Shown piece by piece: positions 1 to 9,742 of a stretch of DNA of 64,000 nt. Within the stretch, counting starts at the first letter, position 1, and the number at the start of each line of letters is the position of its first letter. The DNA comes from an uncultured Saprospiraceae bacterium (lineage in GTDB: Bacteria; Bacteroidota; Bacteroidia; Chitinophagales; Saprospiraceae). The translations under genes were made by a program, and so were the position numbers. The notes beneath the pieces are model-generated. The model had not been told where the DNA came from. It ran no database searches and saw nothing but the letters and a program-made list of their open reading frames with translations. The stretch lies in contig CALDGQ010000019.1 in assembly GCA_937941765.1 (NCBI GenBank), positions 1 through 64,000 of the forward strand, given 5' to 3'.

Positions 1-1
1 T

Positions 2-79
2 ATGTTCGACATGAACGAAATCAAAAGTCCCAGAGGACATTTGATTCAAGTGAACCGTGAAACGGCTTATTCCTTTTAG
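2..79 (+). CDS. Possible 3' end of a gene cut by the window start
   Basis: An open frame runs from base 2 to a TAG at 77-79 and encodes about 25 residues with unremarkable composition. The other two plus frames stop within the first 60 bases. It could be the C-terminus of a gene starting upstream, or chance. No domain is recognisable. The following 140 bases up to the GNAT gene show no coding signal. Confidence 0.25.
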   Translation: MFDMNEIKSPRGHLIQVNRETAYSF

Positions 80-218
80 CCAACCAAAATTCAAAAAAAG
101 AAAAAGAACTAGATTCCTCGAAAAATCAAATTAGAAAAAGCAGGGATATTGATGATTATTCAGATTAAATGTAAATCGTATTTAGTGCATCCAAAATGAT
201 TCAGAAAGACGGAATTTG

Positions 219-692
219 TTACTCCTGAATATCCCCATTTAGAAGCCTGTTATAAAAAACATCATCAATTGGATTGTCAATAAAATCTATTGGTAATTGA
301 TCTCTACTTATTTCTACAAATCCATTCTTTTCATAAAATTTATGTGCTGCTTTGAATTGAGTCATGGTCCCTAAATAAATAGATTTTATCTTATTGACCA
401 AGCACCAATCAATTGCTTTTTCTAACAATATGTTTGAAATACCGAATTCTGATCCTCGAAACTTCTTTTTGACAAACATATTTTTTAGGACGACGAACTC
501 GTTATTTACTTTAATTAATCCAATAGTGCCAATTAATTGTGTTTTATGAAAAGCAACCCAACATTGATCCAAATTTGGCAAGCGTGGTTTGGATCCATTA
601 AATATCGGATTTTCAAATTCAGATGCAATTTCAAAGATTAATTCATTGATAAGGTTTTGATAGCTTGATTGATATTGATGAATAGTAAGCAT
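219..692 (-). CDS. GNAT family N-acetyltransferase
   Basis: This 157-residue protein has the length and layout of a single-domain GCN5-related N-acetyltransferase, which moves an acetyl group from acetyl-CoA to an amine. The acetyl-CoA loop is seen as RGSEFGIS at about residues 79-86, followed by the usual helix (LLEKAIDWC). The C-terminal half contains the typical beta-strand plus AAHKFYEKNGF block (about 114-124). The substrate cannot be read from the sequence. It begins with ATG at 692 and stands alone: the neighbour at 786 is also on the minus strand but 93 bases upstream, so co-transcription is possible. It is a cytoplasmic protein with no signal peptide. Confidence 0.85.
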   Translation of the reverse strand: MLTIHQYQSSYQNLINELIFEIASEFENPIFNGSKPRLPNLDQCWVAFHKTQLIGTIGLIKVNNEFVVLKNMFVKKKFRGSEFGISNILLEKAIDWCLVNKIKSIYLGTMTQFKAAHKFYEKNGFVEISRDQLPIDFIDNPIDDVFYNRLLNGDIQE

Positions 693-785
693 TAAGTATC
701 TTCTTAAGTAAAATTTGGATTCAATTCTCCAAATATACTTTTATTGTTTATTAAGAAAAAGAAAATCAAATATCTCCAACTCAAT

Positions 786-1214
786 TTAGCAAAACAAAAC
801 CAAAAACCCCAACAAACTCATTCCTAAACAAAGAGGTGAATAATACTTCGAATCTTTTTCCGCAAACAAACTGTTTTTCTTTCGTTTAAAAAGCCCTATA
901 TAATTAAATTCACCAATGGCACGTACCAAAAAAATGATGGTGATAGCCCATAATCCGCGCCGGATCCAAACATGCCATTCACCAGCATCTAACCAATTCA
1001 AATTGGCAGCAACAATAGCAGCCATCATCAATAAACCAAAGCCTACAATCGCAGTTGGAATCGGACCGGGTTGAAACAATTCTATTTTTTCTAATTCAGG
1101 AATTACACCTTCTGAAAAACGTTTTCCACCTGCTGCCCAATAGAAATGAAGTATTGCAACAAGTGTGAGCAGTATCATCAAAAGGATTCCTGCAATGATT
1201 TTTAGGGAAATCAT
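786..1214 (-). CDS. DUF3995-like small membrane protein
   Basis: The 142-residue protein has four predicted membrane segments (about residues 5-25, 53-72, 85-103, 125-141). After the first helix comes HFYWAAGGKRF, which resembles the conserved HFYWALGG block of DUF3995 membrane proteins. Function is unknown for that family. The start is ATG at 1214, and the 75-base gap to the divergent mscS gene at 1290 is AT-rich and should hold promoters for both. Assignment to DUF3995 rests on the motif and size only. Confidence 0.7.
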   Translation of the reverse strand: MISLKIIAGILLMILLTLVAILHFYWAAGGKRFSEGVIPELEKIELFQPGPIPTAIVGFGLLMMAAIVAANLNWLDAGEWHVWIRRGLWAITIIFLVRAIGEFNYIGLFKRKKNSLFAEKDSKYYSPLCLGMSLLGFLVLFC

Positions 1215-1289
1215 ATGATAAATTATTTTAATTTTTTTAAAATTACATCAAATTAAGAATTCTATCGCTCACATTTTACAAAACATACT

Positions 1290-2114
1290 ATGGACGAGAT
1301 AAACATTACCGATAAATTATCCTCATTTTTTGATATGGCAATGGCTTATGCACCCAAATTGGTGTTAGGGTTATTGGTATTTATTATTGGATTTTGGATA
1401 GCTAATAATGTAGCCATTATGGTTGGCAAAGCAATGGATAGTACCACCTTGAGTCAAGACATCAAACCATTCTTAAAATCAATGGTAAGTGTAATGTTAA
1501 AAGTGTTGGTTGTTTTTACTGCTGCTGGAATTATTGGAATAGAAACGACTTCATTTGTTGCAGCTTTGGCAGCAGTCGGATTTGCAGTAGGGATGGCGTT
1601 GCAAGGGAGTTTAGGACACTTTGCAGCAGGTATTATGATACTGATTTTTCGACCTTATAAAATTGGTGACTATATCGAAATTGGAGACTACCAAGGGTTT
1701 GTTGAAGAAATTCAAATCATTCAAACAAACATTAGAAGTTTGGAAAATAAAAAAATTATCATTCCAAATGGGACCGCATTAAGTGATGTTATTGTCAACT
1801 CTGAAAAAGATACGCCGATGCGAATGGAGTTCAACGTTTCTATGCCTTACAACGAAAATTTTCCTCGTGTTCAAAAAATAATCTTCGACGCGCTTCGTCA
1901 AACAGAAGGTGTTTTGATGAATCCAACACCTTTAATTGGAATTGAAGAATTTGATAGTCACAGCATTACTATTTCAGTGAAAGCACATTGTATGATTGAA
2001 GTTTATGAGAAGGTGTTTTTTATGTCAACTCAAAATGTCAAAAACGCAATGGGTGCGAATGGAGTTAAAGTAGCTTATTCTGAAGATATGACGCTTGGGG
2101 ATATTGCTTCGTAA
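1290..2114 (+). CDS. MscS-family small-conductance mechanosensitive channel
   Basis: The 274-residue protein is a compact MscS channel, expected to open under membrane tension and release solutes after osmotic downshock. Three membrane segments occupy the first ~110 residues. The pore-lining TM3 is glycine/alanine rich (VGFAVGMALQGSLGHFAAG, about 95-113), followed by the beta domain with the family signature RPYKIGDYIEIGDYQGFVEEI and IIIPNG. The C-terminal alpha/beta vestibule domain is present. A paralogue lies at 31339-32283 with nearly the same TM3 and beta domain but a longer N-terminus. The gene converges on the membrane protein at 2203, and a 19-bp perfect inverted repeat lies between them. 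Confidence 0.93.
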   Translation: MDEINITDKLSSFFDMAMAYAPKLVLGLLVFIIGFWIANNVAIMVGKAMDSTTLSQDIKPFLKSMVSVMLKVLVVFTAAGIIGIETTSFVAALAAVGFAVGMALQGSLGHFAAGIMILIFRPYKIGDYIEIGDYQGFVEEIQIIQTNIRSLENKKIIIPNGTALSDVIVNSEKDTPMRMEFNVSMPYNENFPRVQKIIFDALRQTEGVLMNPTPLIGIEEFDSHSITISVKAHCMIEVYEKVFFMSTQNVKNAMGANGVKVAYSEDMTLGDIAS

Positions 2115-2124
2115 AGGAATGTAA

Positions 2125-2204
2125 AATGTAAAATTAAAAATAGAACGATGTTACGTGTGCAGACGTATTGCTCGCGTAACAAGGGCTATTTTTAATTTTA
2201 CATT
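2125..2204. terminator. 19-bp perfect inverted repeat between convergent genes, likely bidirectional terminator
   Basis: Arms at 2125-2143 and 2186-2204 are perfectly complementary (19 bp, A/T rich), with an inner stem GTTACG (2150-2155) / CGTAAC (2175-2180). The right arm contains the stop codon of the minus-strand gene ending at 2203, and the left arm starts 11 bases after the mscS stop. The position fits a bidirectional terminator, but the stem is longer than needed, so it may belong to the local set of palindromic repeats. Confidence 0.65.
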
Positions 2205-3687
2205 AGTTTAACTCCGCAGATCGCTCCTTATAAACCAATTCATTCAAAATAAATTCTCGACCATCTAAAATACTTACGGAGTTTACTTTCTTTAATTCAA
2301 AATCTTTGAAGATTCTTTTTTCGTTTTTCTTGACATCGACCGTCCAACCTTTCCTGGCTCCAGTATCAAATCGATAATTGGCTAAGTAGTAAAAATCAGC
2401 ATCATACTTTTCCTTAAACTCCATTAATTTGCCAGGTTTTTTTAATAAATTTTCAGCTTGGATTACTTTAAATTTTCCATGAAGTGGATTAATTATTTTG
2501 GCAGCATCTCCGAATCTATTATAAATAAAGACGGCATTTTTGTCATTAATTGCTTCAAGTTGATGTACTACTTCTTGATGATCTTTTTCGTAATACTTCA
2601 TTCCCATATTGATTCCAACAATTGACACAACAGACATAATGGGCATCGCATATTCCAGCAAACTCATTCTAAATATTCGATCAGAATTTTGAATGGCCGA
2701 ACCATAAATGACAGCCATAATTGGAAGTAGCGGAACGAAAAATCGAGGTGACAACATCATGGTTTTCAAATCTCCCAATGGAGTCGGGTTGTATCCATAG
2801 ATTAAATGAAAAACAAAATAAAGGATAGCAGTTAGTTGAAAAAGTCGATATTTTTTATTTCGAATATTAAAAATGAAATACAATCCTAACGGAAAAAAGA
2901 AAATGAAAACGATACTGTAAATTGGTAAATTTCCCCATAAATGGTTAAGCGAAAATCTACCAGGATTATTCATCAAATGAAATGGATCTCCATAAAACAG
3001 ATGTGCAGACTGAAATCTTGGGATCAACCCAAGTAAAAATCCTGGGATCAATGAAAATATAAAACTTGGATTTTTAATCAAAGGACCAATTAGTAGAATT
3101 GCGAAGAGCAAGATGTTAGTTTCTCGAAACCACAAAGAAAGTCCAGCTAAAAAACTGACCAACAACATTTTTATATTGCGGTTTCTAAAATCGGTGAGAT
3201 ATAAATAAGTAAACAAACTACTTATAAGTAAACTCGGCATCTCCGGCATTAAAGTTCTACTCATTAAAATAGCAGGAAAAAAGAAAAAACAAATTAACGA
3301 TGCAAAGACAGGGAGTCGATTTTTTTTAAGTGTTTTCCAGATCAGAAGGTAACTAGCTAACAAACAAGTTGCACCAATAGCGAAAATACTTTTTTTGCCG
3401 AAAAAGACAATAAACACAGCTCCCATAAAGGAAGTGCCTAATGGATAATTAAATTGAATATTATTAAATCGAGTTCCTTTTAAAAAACTATAATCACTTA
3501 AATTTTTAAATTGTTCAGTCAGATCAAATGCACGATTTAAGTAACTTATCTCAGCATGCATAAATATATGCTTAGGATAAAATATTATGAATAACACAAG
3601 ATAAAATATCCCTAAGAGCAAATATTTATTTTCAAAAAAATTCGGAACTCTTTTTTTCCGTTTTACCGGATGGATAAGAGGACCCAT
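2203..3687 (-). CDS. Polytopic membrane protein, GT-C glycosyltransferase-like
   Basis: The 494-residue protein has about ten hydrophobic segments after a basic N-terminus (KRKKRVPNFFENKY), and a soluble C-terminal tail of about 130 residues. This layout, with an acidic loop after the first helix (HAEISYLNRAFDLTE) and the RTLMPEMPSLL block, is that of lipid-linked-sugar transferases of the GT-C fold (ArnT/PMT-like); substrate and true activity are unknown. It is probably the last gene of an operon: its ATG at 3687 lies 32 bases after the C1 peptidase stop. A protein of the same general class, without obvious close identity, is encoded at 27236-28645. Confidence 0.55.
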   Translation of the reverse strand: MGPLIHPVKRKKRVPNFFENKYLLLGIFYLVLFIIFYPKHIFMHAEISYLNRAFDLTEQFKNLSDYSFLKGTRFNNIQFNYPLGTSFMGAVFIVFFGKKSIFAIGATCLLASYLLIWKTLKKNRLPVFASLICFFFFPAILMSRTLMPEMPSLLISSLFTYLYLTDFRNRNIKMLLVSFLAGLSLWFRETNILLFAILLIGPLIKNPSFIFSLIPGFLLGLIPRFQSAHLFYGDPFHLMNNPGRFSLNHLWGNLPIYSIVFIFFFPLGLYFIFNIRNKKYRLFQLTAILYFVFHLIYGYNPTPLGDLKTMMLSPRFFVPLLPIMAVIYGSAIQNSDRIFRMSLLEYAMPIMSVVSIVGINMGMKYYEKDHQEVVHQLEAINDKNAVFIYNRFGDAAKIINPLHGKFKVIQAENLLKKPGKLMEFKEKYDADFYYLANYRFDTGARKGWTVDVKKNEKRIFKDFELKKVNSVSILDGREFILNELVYKERSAELN

Positions 3688-3719
3688 AGTATGTATAGTG
3701 TTATAATTTTGTTTTAAAG

Positions 3720-4955
3720 CTATTGACCAGCTCTTTTTAGTTTTTCTTTCTTTATTAATTCAGGACTACTTTTCATCTTTTTCAAATTCTTTGATTTAGT
3801 TGATGAAGCGTCCACTTTTTTCTCATTTGAACTATAAGCATTTGCAGGAATTCCTTTTCTATTGACTACAATTGAAATCGTATTCATATTAAAGTAGGCT
3901 TTGCTTACATAAATATATCCTTCAAATGGGCCTATTTTTCCCCATGAATTTTTCACTACATAAAAATCATTCCCTGATTGATCTTTAGAGATACCAACAA
4001 TTTGCATTAAGTGATCGTCAGTCAATTCATAAGTATTGAATTCTTCTTGACGCATTGCTTCAGTCACTACCATTTGCTCATGAGGTTTGCTGAAAAAATT
4101 ATTCATATCACTTTTGGTAGTCTCAGCGGTTTCAGCTGCCGGTAAAATGGCTAGTCCTTGTTGAGCAGAAAACCCTCTTTCGCTAACATCACAATCCCAT
4201 GCTATTGTATATCCTTGACTCAACGCATGATCAACTATTTCAGACAACTTTGCCATCGGTATGTTGTAAAATTGTCCGTCAGAGAAATTATCTGGAACTT
4301 CTAATACAAATTTGCTCCCAAATGGATGATGTGTAAATGAAGCAAAGGAAGCATAAGTACTTGCATTCAAGCCTAAATACTGATCTGCAAAAGTTCTCGG
4401 CGTATAGGACTTTCCTTCATAATCGAAATTTTCCATTGGGCGTCCCATATGCGTTTCCATGATTTTTTCAAATTGTGATTTCCAATCCTTAGGAACACTT
4501 TTTTCTTTGATGCATTTATCAAGAAATGATTTTAATTCCTTTTCAAGTTCATTATGATTGTAGCTACCTTTCTTATCTTTTTTTCCAGCAAAAGCAACTT
4601 CAGGAACAGCACCATGTTTTTCTAACACATTAATTACATCATGGCTTAAGCTTCCTTGACTAAAGTTGACTTTTCCTTGATATCTCAAATACTTCTGCGC
4701 TTTATCTAAATAGGTATGCCAAACTGGAAACATGTCCGATAAATCAACTTTTTTTCCTCTTTTTTTATTCGCTTCTGATTCTAAAAAAGAAATGGTTGAG
4801 AAGCTCCAACAGGTTCCTGTTTGTCCTTGACTTTTGACGTCCGTACAAGCTATGTTGTGAACTGATTTGAATTGATAATCATCTTTCGAAACATTCTGAG
4901 CAGTTAATGAAGTACAGAAAATAAAGGCGCATAGCGTGAAAATAAATCTATTCAT
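3720..4955 (-). CDS. Secreted C1 (papain-fold) peptidase, bleomycin-hydrolase-like
   Basis: This is a 411-residue cysteine peptidase. A signal peptide occupies residues 1-20 (cleavage after SLTAQ), so it acts outside the cytoplasm. The catalytic cysteine is in QTGTCWSF (Cys49), the histidine in DDHLMQIVG (His315), and the asparagine in KNSWG (Asn336); all three are intact. The long insertion between Cys and His (about 265 residues) is typical of the C1B aminopeptidase C / bleomycin hydrolase branch rather than papain. The C-terminal ~45 residues are lysine-rich and probably disordered. Its start overlaps the stop of the upstream FtsX-like gene by 8 bases, suggesting translational coupling. 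Confidence 0.88.
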   Translation of the reverse strand: MNRFIFTLCAFIFCTSLTAQNVSKDDYQFKSVHNIACTDVKSQGQTGTCWSFSTISFLESEANKKRGKKVDLSDMFPVWHTYLDKAQKYLRYQGKVNFSQGSLSHDVINVLEKHGAVPEVAFAGKKDKKGSYNHNELEKELKSFLDKCIKEKSVPKDWKSQFEKIMETHMGRPMENFDYEGKSYTPRTFADQYLGLNASTYASFASFTHHPFGSKFVLEVPDNFSDGQFYNIPMAKLSEIVDHALSQGYTIAWDCDVSERGFSAQQGLAILPAAETAETTKSDMNNFFSKPHEQMVVTEAMRQEEFNTYELTDDHLMQIVGISKDQSGNDFYVVKNSWGKIGPFEGYIYVSKAYFNMNTISIVVNRKGIPANAYSSNEKKVDASSTKSKNLKKMKSSPELIKKEKLKRAGQ

Positions 4956-6567
4956 GAGTAGTTACTTTTTTTAGATTAACGATTTTATTTGGGGCAAAAT
5001 TTTCTGAATGGAGCGGGAATTTACTTACCATACGTTCAATAAAAATGTAGATTATTGGTAGTGCGATGGCACCAATTCTAAGCAAATTCAAGTTGGGAAT
5101 GTTGATTGCGTTTATATGTGAAAATACGAAAAATACTATTAATCCAAGTGCAATTAGGTACCCAAAGGTTTTAATTATAAGGTTATTCATTTTTGAATGT
5201 GCCAGTTTTTTAATAAAACCATACACACTTGGATTGGCAGATTTCATGATTTCATATCGATCGGCATTGCCATTATGGAACAATGAAATGACATTCCATT
5301 TGATATTCATGTAGTTAGATATGAGGAATAATCCTGTGAACACAACGGCAGTTAAATAAACCAACATATGTAGTGATTTAGGTAACGTAAATCCTTGTAC
5401 TGCAAACCAATCCACGAAAAATCCTCTTAAGATTAATAACAACGCAAAAGTTAGGATCAGAATAGCGATAAATATGACAACTAAATTGGTGAATAAAAAC
5501 CAACTCAATTTTTTGTTTTTATAGCCCAGTTGCAGAAGCAGTTTAATATCTTCACTTGATCTGGAAATAATTAATTGGAAATTTAAAATAAAAACCAAAA
5601 CAGAAAGTAGTGTAATCAATAAACCAATTCCACCAATAATTGAAATAACAATTCTCAACAATGTGCTTACTTGCTCGCCAATTAATCTTCCACTGCTAAC
5701 TTCATAGCCATTGTCGTCAATAAACGCCGCCATGTCTTTTGTGTGCGTATTGTCAATTTTCATAATGACTCGGGACGGTTTGTCAATAGCTCTATTTCCA
5801 AACTTATTGTTAGCATAAGTCATGAAATTTTCTGGAACCAAAATAGAATTAATTCGATCTGAAAAACCAGCAATTCTACCTTGAAAAACTTGTTTATTAG
5901 GTTCTCTACCAACATTAATGTCGAGGGTGACTCGCTTGATCGTACTCTGTGTAAATTGGGGAAGTCCTTGAGAAGGGGCAAATCCGAAATTATATAAAGC
6001 CAAATAGTCCTTCGATATAATCATCGGAAGATCATTTTGTCCAGGCTGCCAATTAAAATCATCCGTTGGTATATCCAAAAATTCATTTGGAACCGCTTCA
6101 AAAAATAATTCGGTATAAAATCCTAAAAGGGAACTTGAAGCACTGACTTTAAATTTATTTGAAACAAACGGCGCAACTGCATCCACATATTCTAACGTTT
6201 TTATTTCTTCAAAATCTTCTTCTGCAAAAAATGATTTCGCTCCCAATGTATTAAACAAACTAACTTGTTTGTTGATCTGAATGTATTGTCCAGCACCTTC
6301 GCTATTTCCATCAATCAACTGGTTCATATCCAGGTATAACTGAAGGGAAATCAAAAGGAGAAATAGGCCAATAAAACTGCCGATTGAAGCACCAGTAATT
6401 TGCCATTTACTTTTTCCTTTCCAAATCAACTTTCGTAAGATTGGAATGCCAAAAGAACCAGTATTTTTTTTATCTAATGTTGTGCTCAAAAATTTTTCAA
6501 ATATTAAAGATGATGTATGATATCGGGATTTATGATTTATGATATGATCGTCAATATGCAATGACAC
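4948..6567 (-). CDS. FtsX-like ABC transporter permease
   Basis: The protein (539 residues from the GTG at 6567) has the MacB/FtsX permease layout: one N-terminal membrane helix (about 60-77), a long extracytoplasmic domain (about 80-300), then three helices (about 305-330, 352-380, 400-420). A two-helix C-terminal extension (about 465-515) is less usual. No ABC ATPase gene lies nearby, so its partner must be elsewhere. Residues 1-20 from the GTG are encoded inside a palindromic repeat (6511-6612), so a TTG at 6489, giving a protein that begins [11 protein letters not shown] (513 aa), may be the real start. It heads an operon with the C1 peptidase and the glycosyltransferase-like gene. Confidence 0.75.
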   Translation of the reverse strand: MSLHIDDHIINHKSRYHTSSLIFEKFLSTTLDKKNTGSFGIPILRKLIWKGKSKWQITGASIGSFIGLFLLLISLQLYLDMNQLIDGNSEGAGQYIQINKQVSLFNTLGAKSFFAEEDFEEIKTLEYVDAVAPFVSNKFKVSASSSLLGFYTELFFEAVPNEFLDIPTDDFNWQPGQNDLPMIISKDYLALYNFGFAPSQGLPQFTQSTIKRVTLDINVGREPNKQVFQGRIAGFSDRINSILVPENFMTYANNKFGNRAIDKPSRVIMKIDNTHTKDMAAFIDDNGYEVSSGRLIGEQVSTLLRIVISIIGGIGLLITLLSVLVFILNFQLIISRSSEDIKLLLQLGYKNKKLSWFLFTNLVVIFIAILILTFALLLILRGFFVDWFAVQGFTLPKSLHMLVYLTAVVFTGLFLISNYMNIKWNVISLFHNGNADRYEIMKSANPSVYGFIKKLAHSKMNNLIIKTFGYLIALGLIVFFVFSHINAINIPNLNLLRIGAIALPIIYIFIERMVSKFPLHSENFAPNKIVNLKKVTTHE

Positions 6568-6612
6568 GTCGACGTATTTACGGTCATATTATACAACATA
6601 AATCATACATCA
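6511..6612. repeat. Imperfect palindrome in the divergent guaA / permease region
   Basis: TGATGTATGAT (6511-6521) is perfectly inverted at 6602-6612, and TGATTTATG (6533-6541) is inverted at 6597-6605. A central ACGTCGACGT (6566-6575) is self-complementary. The element fills the space between the divergent permease and guaA genes and creates apparent N-terminal extensions on both. Confidence 0.6.
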
Positions 6613-6650
6613 TAAAATCAAAGCAAAACCTCAATTCTGTGCAAAAATAC

Positions 6651-6658
6651 TATCTTTG
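6651..6658 (+). promoter_or_regulatory. Bacteroidota -7 promoter box of guaA
   Basis: TATCTTTG matches the TAnnTTTG -7 consensus exactly. It ends only four bases before the guaA ATG at 6663, so a transcript from it would be leaderless or nearly so. No clear -33 TTG is visible at the usual spacing. Confidence 0.5.
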
Positions 6659-6662
6659 GCGC

Positions 6663-8204
6663 ATGAATGAAAAAATTATCATTTTAGATTTTGGTTCTCA
6701 ATATACTCAACTGATTGCTAGGCGTGTACGAGAGCTAAACATCTTCTGTGAGATCCGTCCATTCAATAAAATTCCTCGTATAAGAACGGATGTTAAGGCT
6801 GTTATTCTTTCTGGGAGTCCTTGTTCTGTTACGGATGAAAAGAAATTATCGACAAATCTCGATAAATTAGTAAATAAAGTTCCAATATTAGGTATTTGCT
6901 ACGGCGCTCAATATTTAGCGGACCATTATGGAGGAACTGTGGCTAGTTCACAAAAGCGAGAATATGGAAAAGCAATGCTTTCAAAAGTAGATTCAGAGGA
7001 AGACTTTTTATTTAACATCCACCAAGAATCTCAGGTTTGGATGTCTCATGGTGATACGATTTTGGAATTACCCAACGAATTTGAAGTAATTGCTTCTACG
7101 GAACAAGTAGAGGTCGCTGCTTTTAGGGCTAAAAAAGGTAGTTTTGAAAAGCCTATTTTTGGGATTCAATTTCACCCTGAAGTAACACACTCTGAAGACG
7201 GAAAAGAATTGTTGAAAAATTTCCTTGTAGGAATCGCAGGATGTAGTTGTCAATGGACACCAGCAGCATTTGTCGGTGATAGTGTTGCTGAATTGAGAGA
7301 AAAAATTGGTGGAGACAAAGTATTGATGGGACTTTCTGGCGGCGTAGATTCAACAGTAGGCGCCATGTTATTGCATCGTGCTATAGGAAAAAACTTGCAC
7401 TGCTTTTTTATAGACAACGGCCTACTGCGGAAAGATGAGTACGAAAGTGTATTAAAATCTTATGAAGGAATGGGGTTGAATATAACAGGCGTAGATGCGA
7501 AGACAGCATTTTTGGATGAATTGACAGGAAAATCAGATCCTGAAGAAAAAAGGAAAATCATCGGTCGTGTATTTGTAGAAGTGTTTCAAAAAGAGGCGCA
7601 AAACTATCCAGATATTAAATGGTTAGGACAAGGAACCATTTATCCAGATGTTATTGAATCGGTTTCGGTTCATGGTCCTTCTGTCACGATCAAGTCGCAC
7701 CATAATGTAGGTGGATTACCTGACACACTCAATTTGAAAATTGTCGAACCACTCAGAATGCTTTTTAAAGATGAAGTAAGAAAAATTGGCGCTGAATTGG
7801 AGATTCCCCAAGCAATCTTAGGGCGTCATCCATTTCCTGGTCCTGGCTTAGCGATACGTATTTTAGGAGAAATTACTCGAGAGAAAGTAGCTTTACTTCA
7901 AAAAGCAGATAGTATATTTATAGATTCCCTAAAAAAACATGACCTTTATGATGCCGTTTGGCAAGCGGCGGCAATTCTTTTGCCTGTTCAATCCGTTGGA
8001 GTAATGGGTGATGAACGAACTTATGAGAAAACGCTAGTTTTAAGGGCCGTCAATTCAGTTGATGGAATGACAGCAGAATGGAGTCGATTACCTCACGACT
8101 TTTTAGCATCTGTCTCAAGTGAAATCATTAATAACGTCAAAGGAATAAATAGAGTAGTCTATGATATCAGCACCAAACCACCAGCAACTATTGAATGGGA
8201 GTAA
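6663..8204 (+). CDS. guaA: GMP synthase (glutamine-hydrolysing)
   Basis: GuaA converts XMP to GMP using ATP and ammonia from glutamine, the last step of guanine nucleotide synthesis. The 513-residue protein has the class I glutamine amidotransferase domain first: nucleophile Cys79 in GICYGAQY, His171 and Glu173 in FHPEV. The ATP pyrophosphatase domain follows with P-loop LSGGVDS (about 224-230), then the C-terminal dimerisation domain ending KPPATIEWE. Length is normal for the family. The frame is open upstream to 6561, but the family start ([16 protein letters not shown]) corresponds to the ATG at 6663. Its 3' end overlaps the next gene. Confidence 0.97.
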   Translation: MNEKIIILDFGSQYTQLIARRVRELNIFCEIRPFNKIPRIRTDVKAVILSGSPCSVTDEKKLSTNLDKLVNKVPILGICYGAQYLADHYGGTVASSQKREYGKAMLSKVDSEEDFLFNIHQESQVWMSHGDTILELPNEFEVIASTEQVEVAAFRAKKGSFEKPIFGIQFHPEVTHSEDGKELLKNFLVGIAGCSCQWTPAAFVGDSVAELREKIGGDKVLMGLSGGVDSTVGAMLLHRAIGKNLHCFFIDNGLLRKDEYESVLKSYEGMGLNITGVDAKTAFLDELTGKSDPEEKRKIIGRVFVEVFQKEAQNYPDIKWLGQGTIYPDVIESVSVHGPSVTIKSHHNVGGLPDTLNLKIVEPLRMLFKDEVRKIGAELEIPQAILGRHPFPGPGLAIRILGEITREKVALLQKADSIFIDSLKKHDLYDAVWQAAAILLPVQSVGVMGDERTYEKTLVLRAVNSVDGMTAEWSRLPHDFLASVSSEIINNVKGINRVVYDISTKPPATIEWE

Positions 8205-9618
8205 ATTGTTATTATTCTTATTAGTTGCTCTTTTTTTTACATCATGTGATCCCACCAAAAAGATAAAAAAATCTTCCGATCCTACTTCAAAAAGTGAGAT
8301 TATTAAGAGTAGAACAAAGAAGAATAAAACAACTGGGAAAGTTGAAATTGTTACCGAAGTAACCGGTAGAATGGATACCGTGAACTGGAAAAGGGATAAT
8401 TCTATTCCTCCAATTACTTCTAATCCCGATGACTACATTGTCAAAGATGATGTCCCTGAACCAACTACTCAAATCAATGACGGAACAATAGGGGAGTCTG
8501 TTCAACTTGGTAGTTACAGGGTTGCTGTAATGCTTCCTTTTAATGCTCAGAAGTACAACATGGGAACTTCAATTCCTAAAAGTGCACAGTCTGTTTTAGA
8601 TTTTTACGGCGGAATGAAAATGGCAGTTGATCAACTTCAACATGAAAATGTCAACATTTCAATATCCGTTTTGGATACTCAAAAATCTGAAGATGTAACA
8701 AAGTCCTTACTAAATAGATCGGAATTGATTAATGCGGATGTTATCATTGGTCCTACCAAAAAGAAAACGGTTTCTATTGTTCGTAAATTTGCATTAAGAA
8801 ATAAACGTACCATGATTTCTCCCGTATATCCATCTGGTACTTTGGCCACGAATAATCCATTTTTTGTTCAAGTTAGTCCTTCGTTAGTATCTCACTGTCA
8901 GGCAATTACGCAGCATGTTAGAAAAGCATATAATGCTGATCAAGTTGTGTTAATAGCAAAAGGTGGAGGCACGGAAGAGAAGCGTTTCAAGTATTTTCAG
9001 AATGAAAACAAAAATATTCAAGGTGCTACATCTGGAGGTCGATTCAAAGAGTATCCAATCCAAAGCGACTTAGCAGATTTTGATGAAATTAATTTTGATG
9101 AATTGATTTTACCTGCCGAAACTACTGTTTTCATTATCCCGTCGTGGTCTGATGAAAAATTTATCAATAACTTTTTAAGAATGGTTAGTATTGCAAAAGG
9201 GCAAAATGAAGTAGTTGTTTACGGAATGCCGCAATGGATGGAATTCAATAACGTTGATTTTGATTACTTCCGTAGATTAAATGTACATATCAGTAGTAGT
9301 AGTTTTATTGATAAAAATTCTATTGGTGCAAAAGATTTTCGTAGAGATTTTTTCAATAAGTATGGCAAGGTGCCTTTGGATGATGCATTCAAAGGATATG
9401 ACATTTTGTTATATACGGGCAGAATGTTGAAAAAGCATGGTGACAAATTTCAACAACATTTAGACGTAGAAGAAGAGCAGTACAATCATACCAAATTTTC
9501 TTTTCAAACTGTAACAAAAACAAAACGAAAGCCTGAAGATTACGACATCAATAAATTTGAAAATAAATATGTCAATATTCTGAAGTTTGAAGACTATCAA
9601 TTTAAACTAGCTAATTAG
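8161..9618 (+). CDS. Lipoprotein with periplasmic-binding-protein type 1 fold
   Basis: The protein is 485 residues from the ATG at 8161. A lipoprotein signal is clear ([14 protein letters not shown], lipid Cys at about residue 29), followed by a charged, disordered linker to about residue 110. From [11 protein letters not shown] onward it resembles the type 1 periplasmic binding fold of branched-chain amino-acid receptors ([33 protein letters not shown]). Bacteroidota often carry this fold as a lipoprotein of unknown role near envelope genes. The ATG lies inside guaA, giving a 44-base overlap; an in-frame TTG at 8191 would shorten the overlap to 14 bases and put the signal peptide right at the start. 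Confidence 0.75.
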   Translation: MISAPNHQQLLNGSKLLLFLLVALFFTSCDPTKKIKKSSDPTSKSEIIKSRTKKNKTTGKVEIVTEVTGRMDTVNWKRDNSIPPITSNPDDYIVKDDVPEPTTQINDGTIGESVQLGSYRVAVMLPFNAQKYNMGTSIPKSAQSVLDFYGGMKMAVDQLQHENVNISISVLDTQKSEDVTKSLLNRSELINADVIIGPTKKKTVSIVRKFALRNKRTMISPVYPSGTLATNNPFFVQVSPSLVSHCQAITQHVRKAYNADQVVLIAKGGGTEEKRFKYFQNENKNIQGATSGGRFKEYPIQSDLADFDEINFDELILPAETTVFIIPSWSDEKFINNFLRMVSIAKGQNEVVVYGMPQWMEFNNVDFDYFRRLNVHISSSSFIDKNSIGAKDFRRDFFNKYGKVPLDDAFKGYDILLYTGRMLKKHGDKFQQHLDVEEEQYNHTKFSFQTVTKTKRKPEDYDINKFENKYVNILKFEDYQFKLAN

Positions 9619-9620
9619 CT

Positions 9621-9720
9621 GAAGGTTTGCGAAGCCTTTGAGGATTCGTAAACCTAAAATTAGGATTAAAGAAATAAAATTATGTTTCTCAGTCCTCAAA
9701 GGCTAAGGAAACGACAGAAA
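9621..9720. repeat. Intergenic palindromic repeat, AGCCTTTGAGGATT family
   Basis: AGCCTTTGAGGATT at 9633-9646 is repeated inverted as AGTCCTCAAAGGCT at 9691-9704. A shorter stem GGTTTGCGAA / TTCGTAAACC flanks the first core. The same core recurs at 19213-19375 and, less clearly, at 58091-58120. It fills the gap between the lipoprotein gene and trmH. Confidence 0.6.
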
Positions 9721-9742
9721 CGAAACAACATAACAAGTCATT

